Below, one piece after another: positions 13,228 through 21,060 of a stretch of DNA of 21,060 nt. The notes beneath the pieces are model-generated. The model saw only the letters and a program-made list of their open reading frames with translations, had not been told where the DNA came from and did not search any database. This stretch comes from a virus: positions 1 through 21,060 of IMG/VR virus record IMGVR_UViG_3300003690_000685. One strand, given 5' to 3'. The position numbers were made by a program, and so were the translations under genes. Each line of letters starts with the position of its first letter. The stretch's first letter is position 1.

Positions 13228-13560
13228 ATGGCAACAAGAGGGCAAGAGGTCGAACTGCTGGGCGACGGCATCAGGGCAGACTCCCCTACCAAGGGGTCGT
13301 TTGCCCTCAACATGCTGTATCGGCGCAATGCCTGGGAGGTGCGTAGGGGTTTTGGCCAGGTCACTGAACTCGACACCACTATGCGGGCTGCCCCCATCAA
13401 CGACATCCCCAAGAATGCTCACCTCGTTTGGCCACGAGCAGATCATCTCCGTGTTCACAGCCCAGGTGAACAGCGGGGACAGGGTTCCCGACTCCCTAAC
13501 CCCCATCAACAACTCCACCCTCAGCCAGTTCACGCCCATCTATGTAGTGGACATCTATGA
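13228..13560 (+). CDS. Nozzle-like tail protein, N-terminal fragment before a frame break
   Basis: ATG at 13228 behind TAGGAG at 6 nt. The first about 65 residues (MATRGQEVELLGDGIRADSP, NMLYRRNAWEVRRGFGQVTE) are convincing and resemble the start of a tail nozzle-type protein. After AHL at about 13425 this frame yields an unnatural H-, P- and R-rich tail and stops at 13560, while the sensible reading continues in the +1 frame (SFGHEQIISVFTAQV). The likely switch is at 13410-13430. The stretch between TTMRAAPINDIPKN and TSFGHEQ looks shorter than I would expect, so a few residues may be missing. Confidence 0.65.
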   Translation: MATRGQEVELLGDGIRADSPTKGSFALNMLYRRNAWEVRRGFGQVTELDTTMRAAPINDIPKNAHLVWPRADHLRVHSPGEQRGQGSRLPNPHQQLHPQPVHAHLCSGHL

Positions 13561-16162
13561 CGTGACCACAGGAGATAGGTGGGAGGAGCCAATCTTCAGG
13601 CACACCGCTGAGTTTGGGCAGACAGAGACATCCCAGCTTGAGATGCCTTACTGGCACGGCCACTACGAGACGTGGTGGCGTACCAACCTTGGCGTCTCAG
13701 GCACGACTATCGTGCCTGTAGCGCCAGGGTCCTTCCTGGAGGACAGACAGCAGTGGGTGGTCTCCAAAGAACGCTCAGGGCAGTTCTTCTTCACTGAACT
13801 CGATGACATCCTGTACCTGGGCAACGCCGACACGGGCCTGCTCGCGTACATCCCGTCAGTTTTCCGGGGTAGGCGGAGGGGCATCAACAACCTGTCCAGA
13901 ACTGGCAGGGACAAGCAAGTGGGTACTGTCTATGACCGTGCGTGGTCGCCTCCCTACTCTGAGTCGTCAGTCGTCATCAACGCAGTAGCCTCTGATGGCC
14001 CCTTTTCTGAAGGCATCACCTACCTCACCAGGACTGAGTTCCCCACCCCCAGGGGAGGCGGCAGCATCAACGGGCGTCTGGTTCTGTTTGACGAGAAGAC
14101 CGTCTACTTCTCTGACGTAGGCTTCCCGACCTCCATGGCCGCTGACAACGTGATGCTTGTCCCCTCTGAGGACAACATCACAGCAGTCAAAGAGCACAAC
14201 GGGAACCTCATCATCTTCACCGAGACAGAGACTTGGTACTACCAGCCATCAGTGGGGTTTGTGGCCAGCGCAGGGAGGCTGGTCAGGATTGCAGAGGGCA
14301 TCGGGTGCCTCTCAGAGAGCGCGGTGACTAAGGCCGAAGACGCCATCATGTGGATGGATAGGGGTGGCATCTACGCCATGGGCGCAGGGCTCAAGCCCAA
14401 CCGCATCAGCGACCCAATCGAGCCCTTCTTCAATGACTACATCTCAAATCCAGTGACCAACTACTTCGTAGCAAACGGTGACATCCCGTCTCCGGTGCCA
14501 GGGCAGACCCCGTCTACGTTCAGGCTTGTGGGCAATGCTGTGGCCTCTTACTTCAGAGAGCTAGAAGCTGTCGTCTTCTCTCTACCTGACATGAACGCAG
14601 CCCTGTATCTGTCCAAGGGCAAGTGGTCCATCTGGTCCATGGAGACCATGGTGAATGAGGCCCCTGTCCCTGTGCCGGTTGGCCTCACAGCCAACATCGA
14701 GCGCCCGTGGGTGGTGACGTTTGACAGCGGCATGTACCTCGTTGGGTCGATCCCCCCAGACAACGATGGTGAACTGCTCACAGACGCGGACGACGAGTTG
14801 TTCAGCACACGATCACGCTCTTACTATGTCCTGAAGTATGGCAGAGGGGGCGCTGTAGACAGGTCAGTGGAGGCCGTTGAGGACTACAGGTTAGTGCGTG
14901 GCCAGTGGCGGTCTGACCTGGAGAAAGAGACGGTCGCTATCAATCCAAACGACAGTGACCACTACATCTATGCGGGCAAGTCCATCCCAATTCCAGAGGG
15001 GATGCCGTTAGGCGTGCTTGGCGGCGGGGACATATCGGATAGAGAGGACGCCTCTGATGGGGCTGTGTGGGTGCCGTTCCACATAGTCCCAGGATATCAG
15101 AACTCAACTGCCACAAACAGGTTTGGCAGCCCTGAGACGATGACGATTGCATTCACCTTCGACGGAGACAACTGGCTCCCCATAACGAAGCCAAGCGCGC
15201 CGTCGTCTGATATTCAGTTCTTCCTGCCTCCAGAAAGGCAGCCAACACACCCTGGGTGGATAGTTACGCTCACGTTGCCGAACATCATCAACATCCAATT
15301 CAATGGACCTGCTGCCCCAAACACTTGGACTTTCCACCCCAGGCTAGCGCTTCAGAAGAGGCAAGAAAACAGACTCATTTACATCCCGTTCAGGCCACTC
15401 AACAGCGCAACGACTACAGGGCCGCGTGTCACTTTCACGGTAGCTCAGATGACCGAGGTAACGGCGCCGGCTGTGCAGATACAGATGCGCAGGTTCGTCT
15501 GGGATGAGACCCGTATCCTCGCTGACCGCCATGAGGACAACGACGTGGCCCAGGCGGTGGACTGGGCCTACAAGTCCTCTCCTGTGAGGGCAGAGGGCTC
15601 TGTGCAGGTAAAGGGGCGCGGCCTGTTCATGGACGCCCTATCTCACGGCACAGCCGTAGCGGTGCAGCGTCTCGTTGACATCTGGCCTTTTGGGCTGCTC
15701 AACATCCTGTCAGCCCCTGATGCCAAGGGATGGTCCTCGCAGGTGATCGACGTGGTTGGTGATATCCAGCCACCTAGCATCACCAACGGGTCGTTCAAGA
15801 ACACCATTCGTACCCGCTACTCCAGCGTAAGCACAAACCCACTGACGACCAACACATTCAATACGCTAGGAGGCCCTGTGTACGGCGAGCCAGGTGTAGC
15901 GCCCCTTCCTGGGGCCACTCGCTTTGAGACGGTTGGTGATGAGGAGGTGGGCCAGTTGGCCATTAGCGACTCGGTGAGGGGAGAGAGCTTCACATACATG
16001 ATCTGGGGCTCCATGCAGAACAAGGCAGAGCGCCTCATCTTCGAGTCAGCAAGGGCGGTGATGAGGATCTTGGGCGGCAAAAAGCGTAGGGGGCGCTGGA
16101 CTCGGTTTCTTAGAAGGCGGAGGCCGTGTCAGCGAGAACAAGAAGGTGCTCAACGCCCTTAA
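13415..16162 (+). CDS. Nozzle-like tail protein, main part (frame-disrupted)
   Basis: Large frame, about 915 residues from the first ATG at 13415, which has no good ribosome binding site; it probably continues the 13228 frame. The middle part reads like the beta-propeller of short-tail nozzle proteins: GRLVLFDEKTVYFSDVGFPT, SEDNITAVKEHNGNLIIFTE with TETWYYQPS, then IGCLSESAVTKAEDAIMWMD and RGGIYAMGAGLKPNRISDPI (about 14070-14430). The C-terminal half is beta-rich and may form further tail domains. The role would be closing and lining the DNA exit channel below the adaptor. From about 16080 the product becomes arginine-rich (KKRRGRWTRFLRRRRPCQR), typical of an out-of-frame read, so the true end or a further frame switch probably lies there. 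Confidence 0.72.
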   Translation: MLTSFGHEQIISVFTAQVNSGDRVPDSLTPINNSTLSQFTPIYVVDIYDVTTGDRWEEPIFRHTAEFGQTETSQLEMPYWHGHYETWWRTNLGVSGTTIVPVAPGSFLEDRQQWVVSKERSGQFFFTELDDILYLGNADTGLLAYIPSVFRGRRRGINNLSRTGRDKQVGTVYDRAWSPPYSESSVVINAVASDGPFSEGITYLTRTEFPTPRGGGSINGRLVLFDEKTVYFSDVGFPTSMAADNVMLVPSEDNITAVKEHNGNLIIFTETETWYYQPSVGFVASAGRLVRIAEGIGCLSESAVTKAEDAIMWMDRGGIYAMGAGLKPNRISDPIEPFFNDYISNPVTNYFVANGDIPSPVPGQTPSTFRLVGNAVASYFRELEAVVFSLPDMNAALYLSKGKWSIWSMETMVNEAPVPVPVGLTANIERPWVVTFDSGMYLVGSIPPDNDGELLTDADDELFSTRSRSYYVLKYGRGGAVDRSVEAVEDYRLVRGQWRSDLEKETVAINPNDSDHYIYAGKSIPIPEGMPLGVLGGGDISDREDASDGAVWVPFHIVPGYQNSTATNRFGSPETMTIAFTFDGDNWLPITKPSAPSSDIQFFLPPERQPTHPGWIVTLTLPNIINIQFNGPAAPNTWTFHPRLALQKRQENRLIYIPFRPLNSATTTGPRVTFTVAQMTEVTAPAVQIQMRRFVWDETRILADRHEDNDVAQAVDWAYKSSPVRAEGSVQVKGRGLFMDALSHGTAVAVQRLVDIWPFGLLNILSAPDAKGWSSQVIDVVGDIQPPSITNGSFKNTIRTRYSSVSTNPLTTNTFNTLGGPVYGEPGVAPLPGATRFETVGDEEVGQLAISDSVRGESFTYMIWGSMQNKAERLIFESARAVMRILGGKKRRGRWTRFLRRRRPCQREQEGAQRP

Positions 16163-16598
16163 CCTCTCCGAAGACGTCAGCGTCTTTAACCTGAAAAAGC
16201 CCCAGACCCGCCTAGCGGGTAACGTCACTGAGGTCAGCGTAGACAAGCAGGTGACCTTGGATAGCGACTGCTACATCGACGGTATAGCCTTCCTTGGAGA
16301 GCCCATCATGGGCAAGAGCGCCTTGGTCAAAGTGGGGGCCGCCGGGAGGGCTGTGATTACAAACTGTCTGTTCTTCAGAGGGGCAGAGGACGGGAACGCA
16401 GCGTTTGTTGACGTCACAGACGGTGGCACCGTGGTCTTCAATGGCTGCGGGTTCATCAGCACGGCTACCGTGCAGGATGCCGTAAGCCTTGGCCCATCAC
16501 CTGTGGCCAATGGTATACTCTTTGTCGGCTGCTCCAAGGGGAGCGCGGTGACCAACTACGGGGTCCCTGCCGCAGACGTTATTGGGTGCTTGAGCTAA
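16146..16598 (+). CDS. Beta-rich virion-associated protein, start uncertain
   Basis: The GTG at 16146 is the first possible start, but the good-looking reading begins earlier in the same frame (SVGGAGLGFLEGGGRVSENK from about 16083) with no ATG, GTG or TTG. Either a start was lost near 16128, where GGAGG (16119-16123) precedes a GTC codon, or the frame is the continuation of the nozzle protein after a +1 shift at the A5 tract 16079-16083. The 150-aa body has repeated short strands (VSVDKQVTLDSDCYIDGIAF, ALVKVGAAGRAVITNCLFF, AAFVDVTDGGTVVFNGCGFI), like a small parallel beta-helix. It could be a tail or head surface protein. The stop overlaps the next start by 1 nt. Confidence 0.65.
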   Translation: MLNALNLSEDVSVFNLKKPQTRLAGNVTEVSVDKQVTLDSDCYIDGIAFLGEPIMGKSALVKVGAAGRAVITNCLFFRGAEDGNAAFVDVTDGGTVVFNGCGFISTATVQDAVSLGPSPVANGILFVGCSKGSAVTNYGVPAADVIGCLS

Positions 16599-17749
16599 TG
16601 CCTTACGATCACAAAAAGAGCCTACGCACCATTACTGATGAGCAGTTCAGTGATGGCACCACCATCGACGGGACACGCATTGATGATGCCCTCCGTGAGG
16701 CCGTTGAGCATTTCAACAGCGTTCCTGGCGGGGACGTGTCCACCCGATTCACCAAGACCCAGTACATCTTTGGTTATCAGCCTGCCGGATATACAGGGAC
16801 CCCAGTTGGCACACTTCCATCGTTGCCTGTCATGGAGACCGCTGGGGGCACTGTGGAGGGGCCTACATGGCCGTGGAACTTCATCACCAACAACGAGTTC
16901 ACTACCGCTGAGGTTGGGACTGCGGCACCCATTTATGGCAATCCGTCCACCCCCACGGCTGGATTTCAGAACAAATGGCGTGTCAAAGGGACAGCCTTCA
17001 ATCAGATTGGAGGTCCAGGTGTCCAGAGTCTTGAGAACGCCGACAGGTGGGATGATCCTGAGTGGGAGGATGCTTGGGATGTTGGCGGCGTTGCCGGAGC
17101 AGTGGAGCCGCGTAGCGCTGCTCACAACTACCAATTTGCGTGGTCTCATTCCTGGGTGTTTGAAAGCCCGGTTATACTGGACTCCCTGTGTATCCTGATG
17201 AGGACGGACTTCCCGGTCGGTGCTCTTGGCTTGGGTGACAACGGCTATTATGCAGCCCCGTTCCTGTTCAATGACGGATCAGGTTTCGAGCACAAGACAC
17301 AGAGCGTGACGATACAGGTTAGCGTGGATAACGAGTTTGCCAAGGAGGACAGGCGTCTCAACGATGTAGAGGTCATGTTCAGCAACAGGCGACTGGATGG
17401 CTACACCGTCACTGATATACCGCTGTCAGGCCTCCCGTATGACGATATGATCCCCAGGAGCCCAGAGCATTCTGGGGGCACCGGTGATGGTACTGGCGGC
17501 AGGATTATAAGGTTTAGGGACTTGAACATCCCGATGAGGCAAGGGGCCAGGGTGCGCTTGTACATAGTCGTTCCGTGGTTCAGGCACACGGGACCAACAT
17601 TGTCTGCTGTGATGGACCAGCAGGGGCTGTCTGCCTCAACCATCAGGAACAAGTTTGCTGGTTGGGGAACAAACCCTCGGGGTTCTGAGCCGATGTGGAA
17701 CTGGGCCATGGATGGCAACATGACCGTCCTTGAGCAGGTGACACGCTAA
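16598..17749 (+). CDS. Virion-associated protein of unknown function, 383 aa
   Basis: The ATG at 16598 overlaps the previous stop (TAATG) and is preferred to the GTG at 16586, since MPYDHKKSLRTITDEQFSDG is a natural opening with an amphipathic N terminus. Middle segments with many W, N, G and aromatic residues (WPWNFITNNEFTTAEVG, AWSHSWVFESPVILDSLC) and late beta strands (RIIRFRDLNIPMRQGARVRL) suggest a folded beta-rich structural protein. I have an impression of similar proteins in uncultured phage genomes next to tail genes, but no family name can be given. The next gene starts at its stop, again TAATG. Confidence 0.72.
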   Translation: MPYDHKKSLRTITDEQFSDGTTIDGTRIDDALREAVEHFNSVPGGDVSTRFTKTQYIFGYQPAGYTGTPVGTLPSLPVMETAGGTVEGPTWPWNFITNNEFTTAEVGTAAPIYGNPSTPTAGFQNKWRVKGTAFNQIGGPGVQSLENADRWDDPEWEDAWDVGGVAGAVEPRSAAHNYQFAWSHSWVFESPVILDSLCILMRTDFPVGALGLGDNGYYAAPFLFNDGSGFEHKTQSVTIQVSVDNEFAKEDRRLNDVEVMFSNRRLDGYTVTDIPLSGLPYDDMIPRSPEHSGGTGDGTGGRIIRFRDLNIPMRQGARVRLYIVVPWFRHTGPTLSAVMDQQGLSASTIRNKFAGWGTNPRGSEPMWNWAMDGNMTVLEQVTR

Positions 17750-19014
17750 TGGCGAAGGTCACCCGTAAGAAGATGGGCAGGGGCGTAGAACTTACTGTCG
17801 ATCAGGTGTTTGACCCCATCAGGAGCATGGATACTGAACTCAGTCTTTCCAACATCGAATCTGAGCAGATGGAGAAGGGTGAGAGCATTTTCCGCCTCAA
17901 CTTCAATATTCCGTGGCTGGGCTCCAAATACTTCCACGACAACCGCACGTCTGGCGTATCTATAACCATCAAAGACGTGGGCACGAGCTACATAGTGTCT
18001 GGAAATCTGGCCACCACTACTGGCGGCGCGGGCTCTGGGCTTACCGTTGATATACTTGAAGTCGGAGCGGGCGGTGAGGTCGAGAGGGTTTGGATCAACC
18101 GACCGGGGACTGGGTACGCAGACGGCGATACCGTCACTGTGGCTGGCGGTGGCCCTCCCCCTGATTGCGTCTTGGCGCTGTCCGTTGTTGCTGACAAGTT
18201 CGATAACCCGTTCTACATACCGTTCTGCCTGCCGCCCTTGCAGGAGAACTTCCTTGGCACAGACGCGCTGCCTGTCCTTGGCCCAGACACCCCGTTTCCT
18301 GTCTTGAAGGAGATCTCATTTAGCCTTGATCAGTCAGATGAGCCAGCAGCTATACTTGACCATTGGTATGGCCGGGACAAGTATCAATACACGCCAGCGC
18401 GAAGGTGGATGCCAAATCCCCATGGGGGCAAAAAGACCTACAACAGGCCGGACGCATACGAGTTCACTCTGAGCATCTTTGAGAAGGAGCAGGTCTTCTT
18501 CAACTCATCGATCCAGGAGACCAATCGGTTCCAAGTGGGTGGCGAAGCAGTCAGTATCACCATCCCCGCATCGGCCTTCATATCACGCACCACGCGGTTC
18601 AACCCCATCTCGGTGGGAGACATCAACCGTCAACTACACCCTCTCAAGACCTACTGCCTCGCCATCTTTGCCCCCAACCTCCATGACATCTCCGCTAGCA
18701 GAGAGCACTGTGTGGCCAACAATATCTGGATAAGCCTGAAGTTCCAGATGCCTCTCACGGTCCGTGACAACGCATCTGCTCCAGCGCCGTTCACCGTGCA
18801 GAACATGCCCCTCCACTTTGGCCAGAGGAGTGGCCCGGTCATCCCTGTTGTCCAGCCCGTGGCAGGCGACACCGTCATCGCAGATGGCAGAGGTGGGCAT
18901 CTCGACGAACCTCCAACTCATCGACGAGCAGTTCAGCAGCAAGCTCAGAGGCGGCTACAACGAGTTTGCCCAGGTGTACCCTTCTCAGCCCATAGAGGAC
19001 GATGCGGCTTATGA
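17749..19014 (+). CDS. Beta-rich virion protein, N-terminal part before a frame break
   Basis: 421-aa frame whose ATG overlaps the stop of the 383-aa gene. It opens with MAKVTRKKMGRGVELTVDQV. A glycine-rich insert at residues about 72-148 (TTTGGAGSGLTVDILEVGAG, RPGTGYADGDTVTVAGGG) resembles a small beta domain seen in phage and viral structural proteins. It interrupts what should be a continuous line from FHDNRTSGVS to DNPFYIPFCLPP. The body to about residue 380 is convincing (SLDQSDEPAAILDHWYGRDK, NPISVGDINRQLHPLKTYCL). After ADGRGG (18897) this frame gives HLDEPPTHRRAVQQQAQRR and looks out of frame, while a good protein continues one base later. Confidence 0.72.
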   Translation: MAKVTRKKMGRGVELTVDQVFDPIRSMDTELSLSNIESEQMEKGESIFRLNFNIPWLGSKYFHDNRTSGVSITIKDVGTSYIVSGNLATTTGGAGSGLTVDILEVGAGGEVERVWINRPGTGYADGDTVTVAGGGPPPDCVLALSVVADKFDNPFYIPFCLPPLQENFLGTDALPVLGPDTPFPVLKEISFSLDQSDEPAAILDHWYGRDKYQYTPARRWMPNPHGGKKTYNRPDAYEFTLSIFEKEQVFFNSSIQETNRFQVGGEAVSITIPASAFISRTTRFNPISVGDINRQLHPLKTYCLAIFAPNLHDISASREHCVANNIWISLKFQMPLTVRDNASAPAPFTVQNMPLHFGQRSGPVIPVVQPVAGDTVIADGRGGHLDEPPTHRRAVQQQAQRRLQRVCPGVPFSAHRGRCGL

Positions 19015-19918
19015 GGTCATGGTTGTCCCTCTCGGCGCTGGCTTCCCCCACAACAGAATGAGCGCTAGGGATGATTATCCATTGGCCCCGTATGTGTCGG
19101 GGTCTTCCTTCGGTGCTGCGCCGCCTTTCTTTTATAAAGAGGATTCGTATGTAGACCGCAGACTTATCCCCATTGACGGTGATATGACCATCCACCATGT
19201 CATCGTGGCGCTGAACTGGACCTCTGACCTGATTCAGGACATGTATGACCCGGCGGTCACAGGAGGTGTTGTCTACGGCAGGCCATCGATACCGGGAACG
19301 CTTGGTTCGCCAGGGCATGTAGAGTACGTTGTGGGCGTAGCTATGCTCACAGGGCCAAGGGCAGACCTGTTTGAGTACCAGCAGATAGCCTTTAGCAACT
19401 TCAACCCAGGGCTCCTGCCAGCAATACCTGATGGCACCATTGATGCTATCCGGCTAGGATTGCCTGCTTGTACTAACATGCCCGCTGAGTGGGTCCTCGC
19501 CTCTGTTCCTATCCGGCATCAAGCTGCGATCCCCAACGCAAACAACGGAAACGGGTATTGGGGCTATACAGGTGATGCGTTCACTAGCCCGGAATGGGAC
19601 AGGGGCGAGCAAGGCACGCCGTGGTTTGTGGGCGAGGGCAACACCTATACCCGTGATAGGACGCCGGTTGGAAACGGAGCACTTCCGGTCCCGGCAGCGG
19701 TAGAGCCGTTCAGGGCCACCCATGACTTTGATAATAGCGAAGGGACCGAGAAGTTCCTTGAGGTAAGGCTTGAGATGAGGCCTAGCAGCAGAGTCTATGT
19801 GGATCCTGTAGATTCACCCCCAACCCTTACATACGACGTGAACTACCAGCAGGGGGACATCTTCTTGGGCTACGGCGGCTGCTGGGTATATATCATCGGG
19901 AAGAAACATCTGAAGTGA
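18884..19918 (+). CDS. Beta-rich virion protein, C-terminal part or separate gene
   Basis: 344-aa frame from the ATG at 18884, which lacks a ribosome binding site. It overlaps the end of the preceding frame by 131 nt. GISTNLQLIDEQFSSKLRGG then YNEFAQVYPSQPIEDDAAYE read as a natural continuation of VVQPVAGDTVIADGRG if a single base near 18898 is ignored, so the two frames most likely encode one protein of about 720 residues. The rest is beta-rich with many G, P and aromatic residues (VIVALNWTSDLIQDMYDP, WVLASVPIRHQAAIPNANN) and ends VYIIGKKHLK. Likely a head or tail surface protein; exact role unknown. Confidence 0.7.
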   Translation: MAEVGISTNLQLIDEQFSSKLRGGYNEFAQVYPSQPIEDDAAYEVMVVPLGAGFPHNRMSARDDYPLAPYVSGSSFGAAPPFFYKEDSYVDRRLIPIDGDMTIHHVIVALNWTSDLIQDMYDPAVTGGVVYGRPSIPGTLGSPGHVEYVVGVAMLTGPRADLFEYQQIAFSNFNPGLLPAIPDGTIDAIRLGLPACTNMPAEWVLASVPIRHQAAIPNANNGNGYWGYTGDAFTSPEWDRGEQGTPWFVGEGNTYTRDRTPVGNGALPVPAAVEPFRATHDFDNSEGTEKFLEVRLEMRPSSRVYVDPVDSPPTLTYDVNYQQGDIFLGYGGCWVYIIGKKHLK

Positions 19919-19926
19919 GGTGAGTG

Positions 19927-20571
19927 ATGGCTGACCATGCATTGAAAACGGCTCTTGGCGGTGCGGCAACAGGGGCCGCTGTGGGGGCCGTTGGTGGGCC
20001 ATGGGGTGCCCTTATCGGGGGCGGCATTGGTGCTGGTGCTGGCCTCCTTAGCGGCCTCTTTGGCGGTGATGATCCTAGTGGCTACGCGACAGCCAGAGGC
20101 CCAACGGCAGAGCAGGCCAGGAGGTTTGCTGCCACGGAGGCACGAAGGGAGGAGGCATCCAGGCTGTATGGGCGACTGGGAAGTGCGGCTGCCATGGACG
20201 AGGCCCAGAAGGGCGCGCTGGTCTACGGGCGTGCTGGCGCTGGCCCTGGCGGGGGTGGCCAGCTTGCGGGCCTCCGTGGTGTGGGGGTTGGTTCGGATGC
20301 GGCACGGCTTGAGGGCGACATCGCCGGAGTCACCCAGCAGCAGGCGATCAGCAGGGAAGCGCAGCTTGAGAAGAAGAGGGTCGAGATGGTTAAGTTGGCG
20401 AATCAACTGAGGAAATCTGGGGCTGATCCAAAGGAGGTGGCCCGTGTTATGGAGGGATTCGCTGGTGGTGACCCGGAATTGCGTAAGATAGCCGCATCAG
20501 AAGCCCTTGCTACGGATAGGGGTGGGCTTGGTGGCTTCCTTGAGGGTGTTACCGACTGGTTCACGGCATAG
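19927..20571 (+). CDS. Glycine-zipper protein, candidate ejection protein
   Basis: The ATG at 19927 is chosen over the GTG at 19924 because GAGGTGAG lies a few bases before it. Residues 9-46 are a glycine zipper (GGAATGAAVGAVGGPWGALI then GGGIGAGAGLLSGLFGG), a motif that packs helices inside membranes. The remaining about 170 residues are helical and rich in A, R, E and G, with LEKKRVEMVKLANQLRKSG near 150-170. In short-tailed phages small proteins of this kind lie among the internal virion proteins ejected to help DNA cross the envelope; that role is inference from sequence and position after the tail genes. 214 aa in all. Confidence 0.7.
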   Translation: MADHALKTALGGAATGAAVGAVGGPWGALIGGGIGAGAGLLSGLFGGDDPSGYATARGPTAEQARRFAATEARREEASRLYGRLGSAAAMDEAQKGALVYGRAGAGPGGGGQLAGLRGVGVGSDAARLEGDIAGVTQQQAISREAQLEKKRVEMVKLANQLRKSGADPKEVARVMEGFAGGDPELRKIAASEALATDRGGLGGFLEGVTDWFTA

Positions 20572-20579
20572 GACAGACA

Positions 20580-21060
20580 ATGGCCCGCGTACTCCCATCG
20601 CATAAACCGTTCTCTGAGGTAGTGAGCCTCTCAGGGCTTGGCTTTGCCAAACAACCCTCTGCTTTTGATCAGGTCGAAAAGGTCATCACGTCCAAGACAG
20701 CAGGCGTGGTCACAGCAGGCATCAGCCGTATCAGGGACGAGATAGACTACGCCGACAGGGTAGAGGCTGAGAAGCGCCGGGTTGCCGATGCCACCATCGC
20801 AGAGAGGAGGGCGCAGGCTGCGGTTGGGGCGCTTCAGGAGCAGCAGGTCGCCAGAACTGCGGCCATGGAGCAGCACGAGAGGGACCGAGCCATTCTGGAG
20901 CAAGTAAGGGCCAATCGCCTAAGCCCTGAGCGACTGATGGAGATGAGCGCCAACGCAGCGGAGATGGGTGAGCCAGCCCTGGCTGCTGCGTTCAAGTCAG
21001 ATGCGGAGTATGGCGCACGAGGCAGGATGGCCCACGCCAGGGACTATGAGTCCGAGGTCG
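20580..21060 (+). CDS. Coiled-coil virion protein, 3' end cut by window edge
   Basis: The ATG at 20580 has AGGA 6 nt upstream and the frame stays open to the end, giving 160 residues. From about residue 47 the product is strongly helical and charged (RIRDEIDYADRVEAEKRRV, ERRAQAAVGALQEQQVARTA, LMEMSANAAEMGEPALAAAF), consistent with a long coiled coil. It has no signal peptide or hydrophobic span. The position after the glycine-zipper protein fits an internal virion or ejection protein; the gene may be long, so its other domains cannot be judged. Confidence 0.65.
   Translation, partial: MARVLPSHKPFSEVVSLSGLGFAKQPSAFDQVEKVITSKTAGVVTAGISRIRDEIDYADRVEAEKRRVADATIAERRAQAAVGALQEQQVARTAAMEQHERDRAILEQVRANRLSPERLMEMSANAAEMGEPALAAAFKSDAEYGARGRMAHARDYESEV

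Overview
This window looks like part of the genome of a tailed double-stranded DNA phage (Caudoviricetes), or of a prophage of that type. The set of virion genes suggests a short-tailed, podovirus-like particle. The evidence is a terminase pair, scaffold, major capsid protein, portal, a small head-tail adaptor, a nozzle-like tail protein, and glycine-zipper and coiled-coil proteins that resemble ejection (internal virion) proteins. No host gene, rRNA or tRNA was recognised. The DNA is GC-rich and genes are packed tightly, often with 1-4 nt stop/start overlaps. GTG and TTG starts occur. The sequence does not name the host. No integrase was seen, so the only hint of a temperate life style is a small Cro/C1-type regulator.

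Left arm (1-1351, minus strand): four small, probably early genes. They are a zinc-ribbon protein cut by the window edge, a 117-aa protein, a 62-aa protein and a basic 131-aa protein. Two of them share a nearly identical 17-nt leader that carries the ribosome binding site, and strong hairpins lie between genes.

Control region (1352-2093): non-coding and between divergently transcribed arms. It holds a pair of 25-nt imperfect inverted repeats about 107 nt apart (1373-1529) and a 3.5-copy tandem repeat of 33-35 bp with two perfect 6+4+6 palindromes (1851-1960). A 66-aa helix-turn-helix regulator follows at 2094. A second gene-free stretch (2295-2723) holds a terminator-like hairpin, a very G/C-rich hairpin with G-quadruplex potential and an alternating purine-pyrimidine stretch.

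Replication and packaging (2724-7728, plus strand): a DnaB-type helicase split into two overlapping reading frames, a RuvC-like resolvase, a lytic-transglycosylase-like lysin, a ribbon-helix-helix-like protein, an unknown protein, and small and large terminase subunits.

Morphogenesis (7741-21060, plus strand): scaffold (frame-disrupted), major capsid protein, a small membrane protein, a small proline- and glutamine-rich protein, the portal, a head-tail adaptor, the nozzle-like protein (frame-disrupted near its N terminus and apparently again at its C terminus), a beta-rich protein, two further virion proteins (the second apparently frame-disrupted), a glycine-zipper protein and the start of a coiled-coil protein that runs off the window. 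The portal lies after the capsid gene, which is not the T7 order.

The main oddity is that five otherwise convincing coding regions (helicase, scaffold, nozzle twice, and the 17749-19918 virion protein) change frame part way. In two cases a short stretch of conserved protein also seems to be missing. Indel errors in the assembly are the simplest reading. Real gene decay, natural gene splitting or recoding remain possible and can be tested. The other signals most worth following are the tandem operator- or iteron-like array and the inverted-repeat element in the control region.
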